From Nitrosospira briensis (GTDB taxonomy: Bacteria > Pseudomonadota > Gammaproteobacteria > Burkholderiales > Nitrosomonadaceae): a stretch of 64,000 nucleotides of DNA. Numbering within the stretch: position 1 is the first letter of the stretch; each line of letters starts with the position of its first letter. The stretch covers positions 293,924 to 357,923 of the forward strand of contig NZ_FOVJ01000003.1 of the NCBI RefSeq assembly GCF_900115125.1. Reading direction: 5' to 3'. Made by a program: the position numbers and the translations under genes. Below the pieces are notes generated by a model. That model was not told the DNA's origin, made no database searches, and saw only the letters and a program-made list of their open reading frames with translations. Positions 9,352-20,893 of this stretch are shown in pieces.

Positions 9352-9508
9352 AACGGGTCCTCGTTATACGGCTTTGCGAAGAACCTGCAAACTCCGTATG
9401 ACTGAGTGGGGCCCGCAAAGCGCATTGCTGTTTGGCCGGGTTATATGCCAAGCGCGCTGTCGATTGCCCTCGTCATCACTTTATAAAATTGCTACGTTCA
9501 ACAGTTGA

Positions 9509-10621
<1,113 letters not shown>

Positions 10622-10659
10622 AATCACCTCTTTTTTGAAACCGCCTTCGGAGAAATGCC

Positions 10660-10995
10660 ATGTTGATTAGTGAAGCGTTCGCTCAGGCTGCCGCTCCTGC
10701 CCAAGCAAGTCCGGATTTTTTAAGCCTGTTGCCGCTGGTTGGCATATTCGTGGTGTTTTATCTCCTGCTGATTCGTCCCCAGGCTAAGAAGGCTAAAGAA
10801 CAGAAATTGATGATAGAGGCACTGCAAAAAGGCGATGAGGTAGCAACCACCGCTGGCGAATTGGGGCGGGTGGTTAAGGTTAGCGGGAATTACGTGATAC
10901 TGCAAATTGCCGAAAATGTGCAGGTCGTCATGCAAAAGACCGCCATCCAGACGCTGCTGCCCAAGGGAACGTTGAACAGCATCGAGAGGGAATAA
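10660..10995 (+). CDS. yajC: Sec translocon accessory subunit YajC
   Basis: YajC is a small single-span inner-membrane protein that associates with SecD-SecF at the SecYEG translocon. The 111-residue product has one N-terminal membrane segment (LLPLVGIFVVFYLLLIRP) followed by QAKKAKEQKLMIEALQKGDEV and a small cytoplasmic domain. GGAGA lies six bases before the ATG. It is directly followed by secD and secF. Confidence 0.95.
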   Translation: MLISEAFAQAAAPAQASPDFLSLLPLVGIFVVFYLLLIRPQAKKAKEQKLMIEALQKGDEVATTAGELGRVVKVSGNYVILQIAENVQVVMQKTAIQTLLPKGTLNSIERE

Positions 10996-11100
10996 TTGAC
11001 CCACCAGATGAAGGCGCCAAGACGCGAAGAGTGCGTCATGGTCTCTATCCCCTCCTAATCTCCCATTACCGCTTCTTTTTCGCATCTCTACTCCAAAAAC

Positions 11101-12945
11101 ATGAACCGCTATCCTTCCTGGAAATACGTGATTATCGCGGTTTCAATACTGCTCGGGCTGATCTACACGCTACCGAATTTCTTTGGCGAATCGCCAGCGG
11201 TGCAGATTTCGCCTTTACGCACCACGGCCAAAGCCGACACCGCATTACTGCAGCGGGTTGAAGATGCGCTGAAACAGGCCAATCTCGCCACCACTGGGAT
11301 GTTTCTTGAGGAGGGGGGCATCAAGGCGCGTTTCGCTGACACGGATGTGCAGATCAAAGCCAGGGATACGCTTCAGTCGGTGCTCGGCAATGGCTACATG
11401 GTCGCGCTGAATCTTCTTCCCAATTCTCCCCAGTGGTTGACCAGCATCGGCGCGCTTCCAATGTATCTTGGGCTTGATCTGCGCGGTGGCGTGCATTTCA
11501 TGTTGCAGGTCGACATGAAAGGCGCGACCGCCAAAGCGCTGGATCGTTTTAGTGCGGATATACGCGGCAGCTTGCGGGAGAAGAAGATCCCGTATTCCGG
11601 GCTTGACAAGCGCGGTTCGCAGATCATTGTCAAGTTCCGCAATTCCGAATCGCGCGCCCAGGCCGAATCAGAAATCAGGAAGACCTATGCCGATCTGAAC
11701 GTACGCGAGGACAACGTGGGCAGCGAGTTCCATTTAACCGCGACCTTGAAGCCCGAAGCGCACAAGCTCATACAGGATTCCGCCGTACAGCAAAACATTA
11801 CCACGTTGCGCAACCGTGTCAACGAACTCGGGGTGGCCGAACCCATTATCCAGCAGGCTGGCGCGGACCGCGTGGTAGTGCAGCTTCCCGGCGTACAGGA
11901 TACCGCCAAAGCCAAGGATATTCTAGGGCGCACCGCTACGCTCGAAGTCCGGATGGTGGATGAGGAACACGACCTCAGTGCAGCATTGCGCGGACAGATT
12001 CCATTCGGCGCCGAACTCTACACAGAGCGCGGCGGAGGTCCATTGCTGGTGAAAAAGCAGGTGGTCCTGACGGGCGACCGCATCAACGACGCCCAGGCCG
12101 GTTTCGACAACAACAACCAGCCAGCCGTACACCTTAACCTCGACAACAACGGCGCCCGCATATTCCGGCAGTTGACCAAAGATAATGTCGGCAAGCGCAT
12201 GGCTATTCTGCTCATCGAGAAAAACCAGGCGGAAGTCATTACCGCACCCGTAATTCGGGAGGAAATCGGTGGAGGAAGGGTGCAGATCAGTGGGCGCATG
12301 ACCACCGAAGAGGCCCGGGATGTGGCGCTATTGCTTCGTGCCGGCGCCCTGGCCGCGCCCATGGACATCATCGAGGAGCGTACGGTGGGCCCAAGCCTGG
12401 GGGCGGACAATATTGCCCGCGGATTTAACTCGACGCTGTACGGCTTTGCCGCCATTGCTGTCTTCATGACTATTTATTATGTAGTGTTTGGCTTTATTTC
12501 GGTGGTGGCGCTGGGTGTAAACCTGCTGCTGCTCATAGGCCTACTTTCCATTATGCAGGCAACGCTGACGCTTCCGGGCATGGCGGCGATCGCGCTCACT
12601 ATCGGCATGGCAATCGATGCCAACGTACTGATCAATGAGCGCATCCGCGACGAGTTGCGCGCAGGTATGCAACCGCAGGCGGCGATTAATTCGGGATACG
12701 AACGGGCATTCGGCACCATACTGGATTCCAACATCACCACCTTGATCGCTGGTATCGCATTATTTGCGTTTGGTACCGGCCCTGTGAAGGGGTTTGCCGT
12801 GGTGCTGTGTCTAGGTATCCTGACATCGATATTCAGCGCGGTCGTGGTTTCGCGCGGCATGGTCAATCTGATGTACGGCAACCGCCGCAAACTGGACCGG
12901 ATTCCCATCGGTCAGGTTTGGAAGCCGGCGACAGAGAAACGCTGA
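11101..12945 (+). CDS. secD: Protein translocase subunit SecD
   Basis: SecD works with SecF as a proton-driven machine pulling exported proteins into the periplasm. The 614-residue protein has an N-terminal membrane segment, a long periplasmic region with the conserved LGLDLRGGVHFMLQVDM, and five C-terminal membrane segments beginning near residue 440. The conserved TLPGMAAIALTIGMAIDANVLINERIRDE block includes the Asp essential for proton flow. The length matches the long betaproteobacterial form. No clear Shine-Dalgarno precedes the ATG in the 105-base gap after yajC. Confidence 0.97.
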   Translation: MNRYPSWKYVIIAVSILLGLIYTLPNFFGESPAVQISPLRTTAKADTALLQRVEDALKQANLATTGMFLEEGGIKARFADTDVQIKARDTLQSVLGNGYMVALNLLPNSPQWLTSIGALPMYLGLDLRGGVHFMLQVDMKGATAKALDRFSADIRGSLREKKIPYSGLDKRGSQIIVKFRNSESRAQAESEIRKTYADLNVREDNVGSEFHLTATLKPEAHKLIQDSAVQQNITTLRNRVNELGVAEPIIQQAGADRVVVQLPGVQDTAKAKDILGRTATLEVRMVDEEHDLSAALRGQIPFGAELYTERGGGPLLVKKQVVLTGDRINDAQAGFDNNNQPAVHLNLDNNGARIFRQLTKDNVGKRMAILLIEKNQAEVITAPVIREEIGGGRVQISGRMTTEEARDVALLLRAGALAAPMDIIEERTVGPSLGADNIARGFNSTLYGFAAIAVFMTIYYVVFGFISVVALGVNLLLLIGLLSIMQATLTLPGMAAIALTIGMAIDANVLINERIRDELRAGMQPQAAINSGYERAFGTILDSNITTLIAGIALFAFGTGPVKGFAVVLCLGILTSIFSAVVVSRGMVNLMYGNRRKLDRIPIGQVWKPATEKR

Positions 12946-13025
12946 TATTCAAGGTTAAGCGGGGAAGGAACGGTTTCAGCGGAATAAGCAGGAATAGCGG
13001 CAAACAAGCAGAATAAAGGGTCAGC

Positions 13026-13958
13026 ATGGAATTTTTCAGAATCAAGCACGACATCCCCTTCATGAGTTGGGGAAAATATACCACCACCATTTCCTTGCTG
13101 ACTTTTGTCCTGGCGGTATTTTTTCTCGTTACCAAGGGGCTGAATCTGGGCGTGGATTTCACCGGCGGCACGGTAATGGAAGTCAGCTACGCCCAGACTG
13201 CGGATATCAACAAAATACGCGACACGCTTATCAAGCTCGGCATGTCGGACGCAAGCGTGCAAAATTTTGGAACATCCAGGGATGTGATGATACGCCTTCC
13301 GGCCAAACCTGATATGTCGAGCGCCAAGCTGTCCGAGAGGGTGATAGCGTCACTAAAAGAGGAAGACAAAACAGCCGAGATACGCCGGGTTGAGTTTGTG
13401 GGGCCGCAAGTGGGCAAAGAGTTGGTCGAAAACGGTGCATTGGCGCTGCTGGTAGTATCGCTGGGTATTGTTGCTTATCTCGCCATGCGCTTCGAGTGGA
13501 AATTCGGAGTGTCGGGTATCATCGCAAACCTGCACGACGTGGTGATCATTCTCGGCTTCTTCGCGTTTTTTCAGTGGGAATTTTCGCTTACCGTACTGGC
13601 TGCGATACTCGCAATTCTCGGCTACTCCGTAAATGAATCTGTGGTGGTGTTCGACCGGATACGGGAAAACTTTCGCAGGATGCGCAAGGCGTCGGTTGAG
13701 CAGGTTATCAACAACGCGATTACCCGAACCATGTCGCGCACCATCATCACGCATGGCAGCACCCAGATGGTCGTGGTATCCATGCTGTTTTTCGGTGGCG
13801 AAGCGCTGCATTATTTTGCGCTGGCACTTACCATCGGTATCCTTTTCGGTATTTATTCCTCCGTGCTGGTGGCGAGCCCCCTCCTCATGCTGCTGGGGGT
13901 TTCGCGTGAAGATATTGTCAGACCCGAGAAGAAGGAAGAGGCGGAAGCCCTACCCTGA
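13026..13958 (+). CDS. secF: Protein translocase subunit SecF
   Basis: SecF is the partner of SecD. The 310-residue product has an N-terminal membrane span, the periplasmic motif LGVDFTGGTVMEV, and five further spans containing ILGYSVNESVVVFDRIREN, the SecF counterpart of the SecD proton-relay segment. The SecD-SecF gap is 80 bases. The C-terminus ends in a charged cytoplasmic tail (RPEKKEEAEA). Confidence 0.97.
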   Translation: MEFFRIKHDIPFMSWGKYTTTISLLTFVLAVFFLVTKGLNLGVDFTGGTVMEVSYAQTADINKIRDTLIKLGMSDASVQNFGTSRDVMIRLPAKPDMSSAKLSERVIASLKEEDKTAEIRRVEFVGPQVGKELVENGALALLVVSLGIVAYLAMRFEWKFGVSGIIANLHDVVIILGFFAFFQWEFSLTVLAAILAILGYSVNESVVVFDRIRENFRRMRKASVEQVINNAITRTMSRTIITHGSTQMVVVSMLFFGGEALHYFALALTIGILFGIYSSVLVASPLLMLLGVSREDIVRPEKKEEAEALP

Positions 13959-14009
13959 TTTTTTCAACGGGTTTTTATCAGTTTCTCCTCGATTTTCCTC
14001 AAGGCGGGT

Positions 14010-14684
14010 TTGGAACTTCTCACCACATTCATCGACATCATTCTGCACCTGGACAAGCATCTCATCTGGCTTGTCCAGAATTACGGCAGTTGGATATACG
14101 TCATCCTATTTCTGATCATTTTCTGTGAGACCGGGTTGGTGGTGACGCCATTTCTGCCGGGGGATTCACTGTTGTTCGTTGCCGGTGCAATTGCTGCGAC
14201 AGGCGCAATGGAGGTTCAGTGGCTGGTTGCCCTGCTCATACTCGCGGCATTTTGCGGCGATAACACCAACTACTGGATCGGGCGTTATTTCGGCCCGAGA
14301 ATGTTCAGTCGTGCAGACTCAAAACTGTTGAACCGCGCGCATCTGGACAGGACGAACCAATTCTATGCAAAGCATGGGGGAAAAACGATTATCTTTGCCC
14401 GTTTTCTGCCTATCATTCGCACCTTTGCACCTTTCGTTGCCGGTATCGGGCGCATGAACTACCCTTATTTCGTGGCTTACAGTGCCTTCGGCGGCGTTTT
14501 CTGGATCAGTTTCTTTGTGGTTGGCGGCTACTACTTCGGCAACGTCCCATTTGTAAAAAACAATCTGACCTATTTCATTTTCGGCATCATCATCATCTCC
14601 GTTCTTCCTGGCATCATTCAATTCTTGCGAAATTTGCTGGGAAGTCGCGGTGTTGCCTCACAAACGCCTACAAAAGGCCCTTAG
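14010..14684 (+). CDS. DedA-family membrane protein
   Basis: DedA proteins are inner-membrane transporters or flippases (undecaprenyl-phosphate or phosphatidylethanolamine recycling has been shown for some). The 224-residue product shows FCETGLVVTPFLPGDSLLFVAGA, the re-entrant segment with conserved Glu and Asp, and GKTIIFARFLPIIRTFAPFVAGIGRM with the essential arginines, plus about five membrane segments. The best start is a TTG at 14010 just after AAGG at 14001-14004; no upstream ATG is in frame with the family N-terminus. The gene converges with hemH. Confidence 0.88.
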   Translation: MELLTTFIDIILHLDKHLIWLVQNYGSWIYVILFLIIFCETGLVVTPFLPGDSLLFVAGAIAATGAMEVQWLVALLILAAFCGDNTNYWIGRYFGPRMFSRADSKLLNRAHLDRTNQFYAKHGGKTIIFARFLPIIRTFAPFVAGIGRMNYPYFVAYSAFGGVFWISFFVVGGYYFGNVPFVKNNLTYFIFGIIIISVLPGIIQFLRNLLGSRGVASQTPTKGP

Positions 14685-14719
14685 TAAAAGTAGAGTAAGG
14701 CGATGTAGTGTTACAGCCT

Positions 14720-15823
14720 TTAATTACCGGCCCCCATTCCCAGTGCACGGGCACGCGATTGCGCAGCATGCTCTTCTGAACTTTTCTCGCCAGAATGTCC
14801 AACTCCCATCCATCCCTGTAGATTGGCGAGAGCAATGTCCGCCAAAGCTTGTATCCAGTCGTCACGCTCGTTGAGACAGGGGATGTAATGAAACTCCTGA
14901 CCTCCAGCCTGGGTGAAGATCGCTTTGCCTTCCATGGCGATTTCTTCCAGGGTTTCGAGACAATCGGAAACAAAACCGGGGCAAACCACATCGATGCGCC
15001 GGGTTTTCTCCTTGCCAAGTTGCTCCAGGGTAACGGCGGTATAGGGGCTCAGCCACTCGGCACGGCCGAACCGGGACTGAAAACAGATCTGGTATTCGCC
15101 CGCGTTCAGCTCCAGCGCCTCGGCCAGAAGCCGCCCGGTTTTCTGGCACTCGCAATGGTAGGGATCGCCTTGATCCAGGGTAATGCGCGGCACGCCATGA
15201 AAACTCATCACAAGTTTGTCGGGACGACCGGTTTTCGCCCAGTAATCCGTTATATTTTGGGCCAGCGCGGTAATATAGCCGGGATGATCATGATAATGTT
15301 TCACGGTGCGTATGGCTGGCACGTTACGCATCTTCCCCAGTTGTGCAAACACTTCGTCAAACGCCGACGCGGTGCTGCTGGACGCATACTGGGGGTAGAG
15401 CGGCAGCACCAGGATGTGATCGCAACCATGCTCCTTCATTCCCCGCATAACCTCCGCGATAGAAGGATTGCCGATACTCATGGCATATTCCAGGATCGGC
15501 GCGGGCTGAACGCGTTCCGCTAGAACATCCCGCAATAGCTGGGTCTGGCGAATGGTATGGACTTTGAGGGGCGAGCCCTCCGGCATCCATATCTGTGCGT
15601 ATTTTTCTGCCGATTTCTTCGGCCGGGTATTGAGTATGATTCCGTTCAGAATTGGCCACCACGCCCACCGCGGAATCTCCACCACTCTCGGATTGCTGAG
15701 AAACTGCTTCAGATAAGGCCGCAGCGCTTGCGCGGTGGGGGCGTCGGGCGTGCCGAGGTTGACCAGCAAAATGCCTGTCTGACTTGGCGCTCCATGCTGG
15801 TAGGCGGGTTCTGGGGATATCAA
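14720..15823 (-). CDS. hemH: Ferrochelatase HemH
   Basis: HemH inserts ferrous iron into protoporphyrin IX, the last step of heme synthesis; demand is high in ammonia oxidisers, which are rich in cytochromes. The 367-residue protein has [14 protein letters not shown], the catalytic His segment [40 protein letters not shown] and [15 protein letters not shown] with its conserved Glu residues. The start appears to be TTG at 15823, preceded by GGA; the only nearby ATG is out of frame. The frame runs about 35 residues past the end of the core domain, as a small basic and Ser-rich tail. Confidence 0.95.
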   Translation of the reverse strand: MISPEPAYQHGAPSQTGILLVNLGTPDAPTAQALRPYLKQFLSNPRVVEIPRWAWWPILNGIILNTRPKKSAEKYAQIWMPEGSPLKVHTIRQTQLLRDVLAERVQPAPILEYAMSIGNPSIAEVMRGMKEHGCDHILVLPLYPQYASSSTASAFDEVFAQLGKMRNVPAIRTVKHYHDHPGYITALAQNITDYWAKTGRPDKLVMSFHGVPRITLDQGDPYHCECQKTGRLLAEALELNAGEYQICFQSRFGRAEWLSPYTAVTLEQLGKEKTRRIDVVCPGFVSDCLETLEEIAMEGKAIFTQAGGQEFHYIPCLNERDDWIQALADIALANLQGWMGVGHSGEKSSEEHAAQSRARALGMGAGN

Positions 15824-16017
15824 GTTTTTCCGGCTCTCATTTGAAACAATAAGCAGGCTGCTTCGTCCTCGACCCTTGCCGTACCGGATATATTGTTTTT
15901 GCCACGGTTGTTCCCAACTTCATGTATCCAGTCTCGATCAGGATTCGAATCAAGCGGCAACCTGGATGACAAGGGGTGGAATCTCGCGCGCTGACTGGTA
16001 ATTGCAGAAGGCGACCG

Positions 16018-17037
16018 TCAGTGACGCGACAGTGCGCTGGAGAGCAATCTGGCGGTCACGTCCACCACCGGTATGATCCGCTCGTAAGCCATGCGTGTCG
16101 GCCCGATTACGGCCACCGTACCGACGACTTTGCCCTCGACCTCATACGGCGCAGTGACGACACTGAATTCATCCAGTGTCACCATATCGGACTTGCCACC
16201 GATAAAGATCTGCACGCCTTCCGCCTGGCGGCTGAATTCCAGCAGTTGCAGCAAGGCGGTTTTGCGCTCAAACAGATCAAACAGTTTTTTCAGGCTGCTC
16301 ATGTTGCTGGACAAGTCATGCACATCCAGCAGTTTGCGCTCCCCAGCCACCACCACGTTTTCACTGTTTTCCGTGATGGCAGCCCCTCCCGCTTCAATAG
16401 CCGCAGTCATGAGACCAGTCATATCATGACGCAACTGTTTTAATTCACTCTGCAGACGCGTGCGAATTTCATCGATGGCGCACCCGGCATAATTTTTGTT
16501 GATGAAGTTCGCCGCTTCCGTCAATTCCGACTGGCTATATATGCGATCGGTGAAAAGCACACGATTTTGAACATCGCCCTCCGGGGTAACGATGATGAGC
16601 AGAATACGCTTTTCCGACAAGGTCATGAACTCTATATAGCGGAATACAGCGCTGCTGCGCTTGGGCGCCACCACCACGCCGGCAAAGCGTGTCAATTCAG
16701 CCAGCAATTGTGAAGCCGAATTAATCAACCGTGAAGGATTATCCGGATGCAGCTGGTCCTGGAGTTGGTGAATCTCCATGACGTCCAGGGGCTTGACCAC
16801 CAGCAGCGTATCAACAAAAAAACGGTAGCCCTGGTGAGTAGGGATGCGTCCGGCAGAAGTATGGGGGCTGGCGACAAAACCCATTTCCTCAAGGTCAGCC
16901 ATAACGTTTCGAATCGTGGCGGGGCTCAGATCGAGGCCCGAGAATTTCGAAAGTGAGCGAGAGCCCACCGGCTGTCCTTCGCTGATATAGCGTTCTACCA
17001 GAGTCTTGAGCAGAATTCTTGCGCGCTGATTTAACAT
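16018..17037 (-). CDS. hrcA: Heat-inducible transcription repressor HrcA
   Basis: HrcA represses groESL and dnaK operons by binding CIRCE elements. The protein (339 residues from the ATG at 17037) begins [29 protein letters not shown], a winged-helix N-terminus, with [17 protein letters not shown] as the recognition region and a GAF-like C-terminal domain. A GTG two codons upstream is the alternative start. A -10-like TAGAAT ends six bases before the ATG (17044-17049). I saw no CIRCE sequence next to it. It is divergent from nadK, as is common in betaproteobacteria. Confidence 0.95.
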   Translation of the reverse strand: MLNQRARILLKTLVERYISEGQPVGSRSLSKFSGLDLSPATIRNVMADLEEMGFVASPHTSAGRIPTHQGYRFFVDTLLVVKPLDVMEIHQLQDQLHPDNPSRLINSASQLLAELTRFAGVVVAPKRSSAVFRYIEFMTLSEKRILLIIVTPEGDVQNRVLFTDRIYSQSELTEAANFINKNYAGCAIDEIRTRLQSELKQLRHDMTGLMTAAIEAGGAAITENSENVVVAGERKLLDVHDLSSNMSSLKKLFDLFERKTALLQLLEFSRQAEGVQIFIGGKSDMVTLDEFSVVTAPYEVEGKVVGTVAVIGPTRMAYERIIPVVDVTARLLSSALSRH

Positions 17038-17043
17038 GAACAC

Positions 17044-17049
17044 ATTCTA
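17044..17049 (-). promoter_or_regulatory. -10-like hexamer next to the hrcA start
   Basis: Read on the minus strand this is TAGAAT, six bases (GTGTTC) before the hrcA ATG. No convincing -35 or Shine-Dalgarno is present. With queA and xthA it forms a set of genes whose likely transcription start falls at the start codon. Confidence 0.35.
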
Positions 17050-17293
17050 CACCAGGATACAACCTTCCGGTTTTCGTGCACATAATACGGAGTGGATATC
17101 CTCCTTTGTTTTCAAGCGGAAGAAAAAATTCAATTTGGGAAGGAATTCAGGATTTGTTGCACGCCCGAATCGAGTTTTCTCCCCATAAGGCTGGGAATTC
17201 TTTGTCACCTTTCTGCTGATATGGTTTAATCAGGGAAACAAATAGTCCGGTTAACCGGCGTCTCAAGCGGCTTTTTTCCAATTCTATCAAGCG

Positions 17294-18175
17294 ATGAGTT
17301 CTCAATTCAAAACAATTGCACTGATCGGCAAGCACAAAAACCTCGATATCGTGGCGCCCTTATTGAGCTTGGGTCAGTATCTGGAAGACAGGAATCTGGA
17401 AGTGCTGCTGGACAGCCTTACCGCCGCCACAATGGCGGAGACAAGATATCCGGCGATGACGATAGAGGATATAGGCCAATATGCGGATTTGGCCATCGTT
17501 CTTGGCGGGGACGGGACCATGCTGAATATCGCGCGCAAGCTCGCGCCTTTCAAGGTGCCTCTGGTCGGCATCAACCAGGGCCGGCTTGGATTCCTTACCG
17601 ATCTTTCCATCGATACCATGTTCGAAACGCTTGGCTCCATGCTCGACGGCCAATATGTTACGGAGCGGCGTATGCTGTTATACGTCGAAGTCGCGCGTGA
17701 TGACGTTGCTTACGATGCCCTGGCGTTAAACGACGTGGCCGTCAACCGGGGCGTTGGCGGCAACATGATCGAATTCGAAGTGCGTATCAATGGAGAGTAC
17801 GTCTACTTGCTCCGTTCCGATGGCCTGATAGTAGCGACTCCCACCGGTTCTACCGCATACGCCTTGTCGGCGGGAGGCCCTATCCTTCATCCCAGTCTTG
17901 ACTTGATCACGCTGGTGCCGGTCAGTCCGCATACGCTGAGCAATCGTCCCATTGTGGTTGGGCCGGACGCCATAGTGGAAATCCTGATGCATCGCACTGC
18001 GGTTGCCCGCGTCCACTCGGACAGTCATTCTCATTTTGATTTGCAGGAAAATGACAAAGTTGTCGTACGCCGCTCTCCTCATACCGTAACGTTGCTGCAC
18101 GCGTCGAATCACAGCTATTACCGCATGCTGCGGGAGAAGCTTGGCTGGAGCGGTCTGCCCAGAAACCTGGCATGA
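17294..18175 (+). CDS. nadK: NAD kinase
   Basis: NadK phosphorylates NAD to NADP using ATP or polyphosphate. The 293-residue protein shows the family signature LAIVLGGDGTMLNIARKL (GGDG), then GINQGRLGFLTD, ALNDVAVNRGVGGNMIEFEV, and SDGLIVATPTGSTAYALSAGGPI. It overlaps no gene at its start and is followed 10 bases later by recN on the same strand, so the two are probably cotranscribed. Confidence 0.97.
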   Translation: MSSQFKTIALIGKHKNLDIVAPLLSLGQYLEDRNLEVLLDSLTAATMAETRYPAMTIEDIGQYADLAIVLGGDGTMLNIARKLAPFKVPLVGINQGRLGFLTDLSIDTMFETLGSMLDGQYVTERRMLLYVEVARDDVAYDALALNDVAVNRGVGGNMIEFEVRINGEYVYLLRSDGLIVATPTGSTAYALSAGGPILHPSLDLITLVPVSPHTLSNRPIVVGPDAIVEILMHRTAVARVHSDSHSHFDLQENDKVVVRRSPHTVTLLHASNHSYYRMLREKLGWSGLPRNLA

Positions 18176-18185
18176 TACTTCCAAC

Positions 18186-19874
18186 ATGTTAAAGTTTCTG
18201 AGCATTAGGGATTTCGTCATAGTCGATCGGATAGAGCTGGAATTTGTTCCCGGTTTTACCGCCCTTACCGGCGAAACCGGCGCAGGAAAGTCCATTCTTA
18301 TTGATGCGCTTGCTCTCGTACTTGGCGAGCGCAGTGATGCAGGTGTCGTCCGCCATGGTTGCGAGCGCGCTGAAATCAGCGCGGAATTTTACGTCAGTGA
18401 ACTGCCGGATATTGCTGAATGGTTGCGTGAAAACGGATTTGAAAATACCGGGGATGACGAGCATATCTGCCTGCTGCGCCGGTCGGTGGATGCCGGTGGG
18501 CGTTCCCGCAGTTTCATCAACGGGCAGTCCGCAACATTGCAGCAATTGCGTGCTGCCGGAGAAAAACTGGTGGATATACAGGGTCAGCATGCGCATCAGC
18601 TGTTGTTGCGCAGCGAAGCGCAGCGCGAACTGATCGACGGCTATTCAGGCAGCCGGCCGCTGGCGCGGCAGGTGAAAGAAGCATATCGCGTCTGGCAGGA
18701 GCTTCGACAGCGGCGGGTCGCCTGGGAGCAGAATGCCAATGCCTTGACTCAGGAACGCGAGCAACTGGAGTGGCAGATAAACGAGCTGACTGCGCTGAAT
18801 TTTTCTGCTGACGAATGGCAGACTCTGCAGACAGAGCATAGCCGTCTGTCCAACGCCGCGAGCTTGCTCGAGGCCGCGCAGATGGGGCTCGAAGCTTTAT
18901 CAGAAGGTGAAGCCACTGCTCTTTCGCAACTCAATTCAACGATTTCGCGTTTGAGTCATCTGGTTGACTGGGATGATAGCCTGAAAGCGGTCCTGGATCT
19001 ACTCGAACCGGCACAGATACAGCTGCAGGAGGCTGTGTATGAGCTCGGGCGCTATCAGCAGCGCCTTGATCTCGATCCGCAACGCTTGCAGGAAGTGGAG
19101 GACAGGTTGGGCGCCATCCATGCTGCGGCCAGAAAGTACCGCGTCAGCCCGGACGAATTGCCGGCACTTCTGAAAACCGCGACAGGGCAACTGGATGAAC
19201 TGGGGCATAAGGAAGATGGCGAGCGACTGGCGAAGGAAGAGGCCGCTGCAAGAGCTGAATACAGCAAGCTCGCAACCGAGTTGAGCGTGCAGCGGAAAAA
19301 GGCGGCGGTAACGCTCGGGCGTCAGGTCACCTCCGCCATGCAAACGCTGGCGATGGCAGGCGGTGAATTTTCCGTGGCAGTAATGCCGCTTGAGCAGGGC
19401 AATGCAAACGGTATGGAACAAATCGAGTTCCAGGTTTCCGCGCATAAGGGATTGCCGTTGCGACCCTTGGCAAAGGTTGCGTCCGGCGGCGAACTGTCGC
19501 GTATCGGCTTGGCGATACATGTTATTGCGAGCAAGCTCAGCGCGGCGCCCACTCTCATATTCGATGAAGTGGATGCGGGCATTGGCGGGCGGGTTGCGGA
19601 AATAGTAGGGGGTTTGCTGAAAAGATTGGGCGCGGAACGCCAGGTAATGTGTATCACCCATCTCGCCCAGGTTGCTTCGGCTGGCGATCATCAATGGCAG
19701 GTATCCAAATCCGCAGATCCAGATACAGGCAAAGTATCAAGCCGGATTACCGTGCTTGAGAAGCAGGAGCGGGTCGAGGAGATTGCCCGCATGCTGGGTG
19801 GCGTGAAAATCACCGACACCACCCGCAAGCATGCGGCTGAAATGTTGCTGTCAGCCCGGGCGGAGGAACTCTGA
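18186..19874 (+). CDS. recN: DNA repair protein RecN
   Basis: RecN is an SMC-like ATPase that acts early in recombinational repair of double-strand breaks. The 562-residue protein starts MLKFLSIRDFVIVDRIELEF, has the Walker A segment ALTGETGAGKSILIDAL, long central coiled coils (about 160-350), the ABC signature LAKVASGGELSRIGLAI, and Walker B LIFDEVDAGIGG followed by QVMCITHLAQVAS. I chose the ATG at 18186 because family similarity begins there; an in-frame extension back to 18141 overlaps nadK and lacks similarity. Confidence 0.97.
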   Translation: MLKFLSIRDFVIVDRIELEFVPGFTALTGETGAGKSILIDALALVLGERSDAGVVRHGCERAEISAEFYVSELPDIAEWLRENGFENTGDDEHICLLRRSVDAGGRSRSFINGQSATLQQLRAAGEKLVDIQGQHAHQLLLRSEAQRELIDGYSGSRPLARQVKEAYRVWQELRQRRVAWEQNANALTQEREQLEWQINELTALNFSADEWQTLQTEHSRLSNAASLLEAAQMGLEALSEGEATALSQLNSTISRLSHLVDWDDSLKAVLDLLEPAQIQLQEAVYELGRYQQRLDLDPQRLQEVEDRLGAIHAAARKYRVSPDELPALLKTATGQLDELGHKEDGERLAKEEAAARAEYSKLATELSVQRKKAAVTLGRQVTSAMQTLAMAGGEFSVAVMPLEQGNANGMEQIEFQVSAHKGLPLRPLAKVASGGELSRIGLAIHVIASKLSAAPTLIFDEVDAGIGGRVAEIVGGLLKRLGAERQVMCITHLAQVASAGDHQWQVSKSADPDTGKVSSRITVLEKQERVEEIARMLGGVKITDTTRKHAAEMLLSARAEEL

Positions 19875-19999
19875 GCAGCAGAAGACAGCGGTTCTTTGTG
19901 CTCCGATAGTTTGAGATTCGCGGGGGCAGGTACAGGTCAGCGCAAGGCGGCGATAGAGATGCCGGACCAAAAAGAAGCAAAGGCAATTCGCAGAATAGC

Positions 20000-20893
20000 T
20001 CAGGTTTTGCAATAGGAAGGAATCCAGCTGCGCTCGATCATATGAGCAGGCAATTCATTAAAATCGAAGGCTTCGCCATCCTTGATCATCTGCTCAACAT
20101 CGAGCAATTGCTTGATTTCGGGGATATCCTTGAAAAAAAAAGTATAAAAGGGCCGAACCAGCGCCTTCGAGATTCCCACGCCAATGGGGCCCACGAAATT
20201 CCTCCTTTGCCCGACATGCGCCACTTCATCTATCGTAATTTCGTCCAATAGCTCTTTTAAACGATCACGCACTTCCGGTTCTTCAGCCAATATCTCGTCA
20301 AACAGCCGGTACAGGTGGCAATAAAACGTCACGCCCATCAGTTCCGTAATAAAAGCGGGGGAGTCCATAATGAATCCCGGAACTTTAGGAAACTGTTCAT
20401 AAATCTTTTCCTTGATCGGCCCCAAGGGTACCCACTCCACCTTATCCAGGCCGCATGTACACAACATTTCATTGAAAAGCCTTACATGACAGAATTCTTC
20501 AGCTAAATGCACGCGGCTGATTTTATCCTCTATTCTGTGCGCATTCGCCATATCCGGAATGGCATCCCAGGCGCCTTTTATGCCTACCCACTCGTGCCTG
20601 GCAAATTTATAGATGCACGTCAACATAAGCGTCAGACGATCCATTGATCCAGGATCATCATGCATCTCTACATAGTTGCGGTAGAAGACTTCAGGATCAG
20701 CAAGCGGTTGGCGCAATCGTACGGGATTGTCGCGAAAATACATGAGCCTGGCACGTTTTTTTGCCAAGTCCTTCTCGCTTTCAAAGAGTTGTCCACCATG
20801 TTGCTGAGAAAACTCCCAGTAATTTGCGAAATTGTCTTTTCTTTCCTGCTTTGTGGCCGGAGAAAAAATCGAGAGATATTTAGTTGATGCCAT
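20000..20893 (-). CDS. Ferritin-like diiron protein of unknown function
   Basis: I do not recognise the exact family. The protein (297 residues from the ATG at 20893) is largely helical and contains two EExxH-type motifs, HLAEEFCHVRLFNEM and EITIDEVAHVGQRR, the spacing expected for a four-helix-bundle diiron site as in AurF-like oxygenases or other ferritin-like oxidases. Upstream candidates for the other Glu ligands lie in YRNYVEMHDD and RHEWVGIKGAW. GGAG precedes the chosen start by about nine bases; an ATG at 20929 and the longest frame at 21022 have weaker support. It converges with recN and is followed upstream by folE on the same strand. Confidence 0.5.
   Translation of the reverse strand: MASTKYLSIFSPATKQERKDNFANYWEFSQQHGGQLFESEKDLAKKRARLMYFRDNPVRLRQPLADPEVFYRNYVEMHDDPGSMDRLTLMLTCIYKFARHEWVGIKGAWDAIPDMANAHRIEDKISRVHLAEEFCHVRLFNEMLCTCGLDKVEWVPLGPIKEKIYEQFPKVPGFIMDSPAFITELMGVTFYCHLYRLFDEILAEEPEVRDRLKELLDEITIDEVAHVGQRRNFVGPIGVGISKALVRPFYTFFFKDIPEIKQLLDVEQMIKDGEAFDFNELPAHMIERSWIPSYCKT

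Noticed and set aside
17038..17293. CIRCE element expected near hrcA
   Set aside because: I looked for TTAGCACTC-N9-GAGTGCTAA in the hrcA/nadK gap and did not find it.
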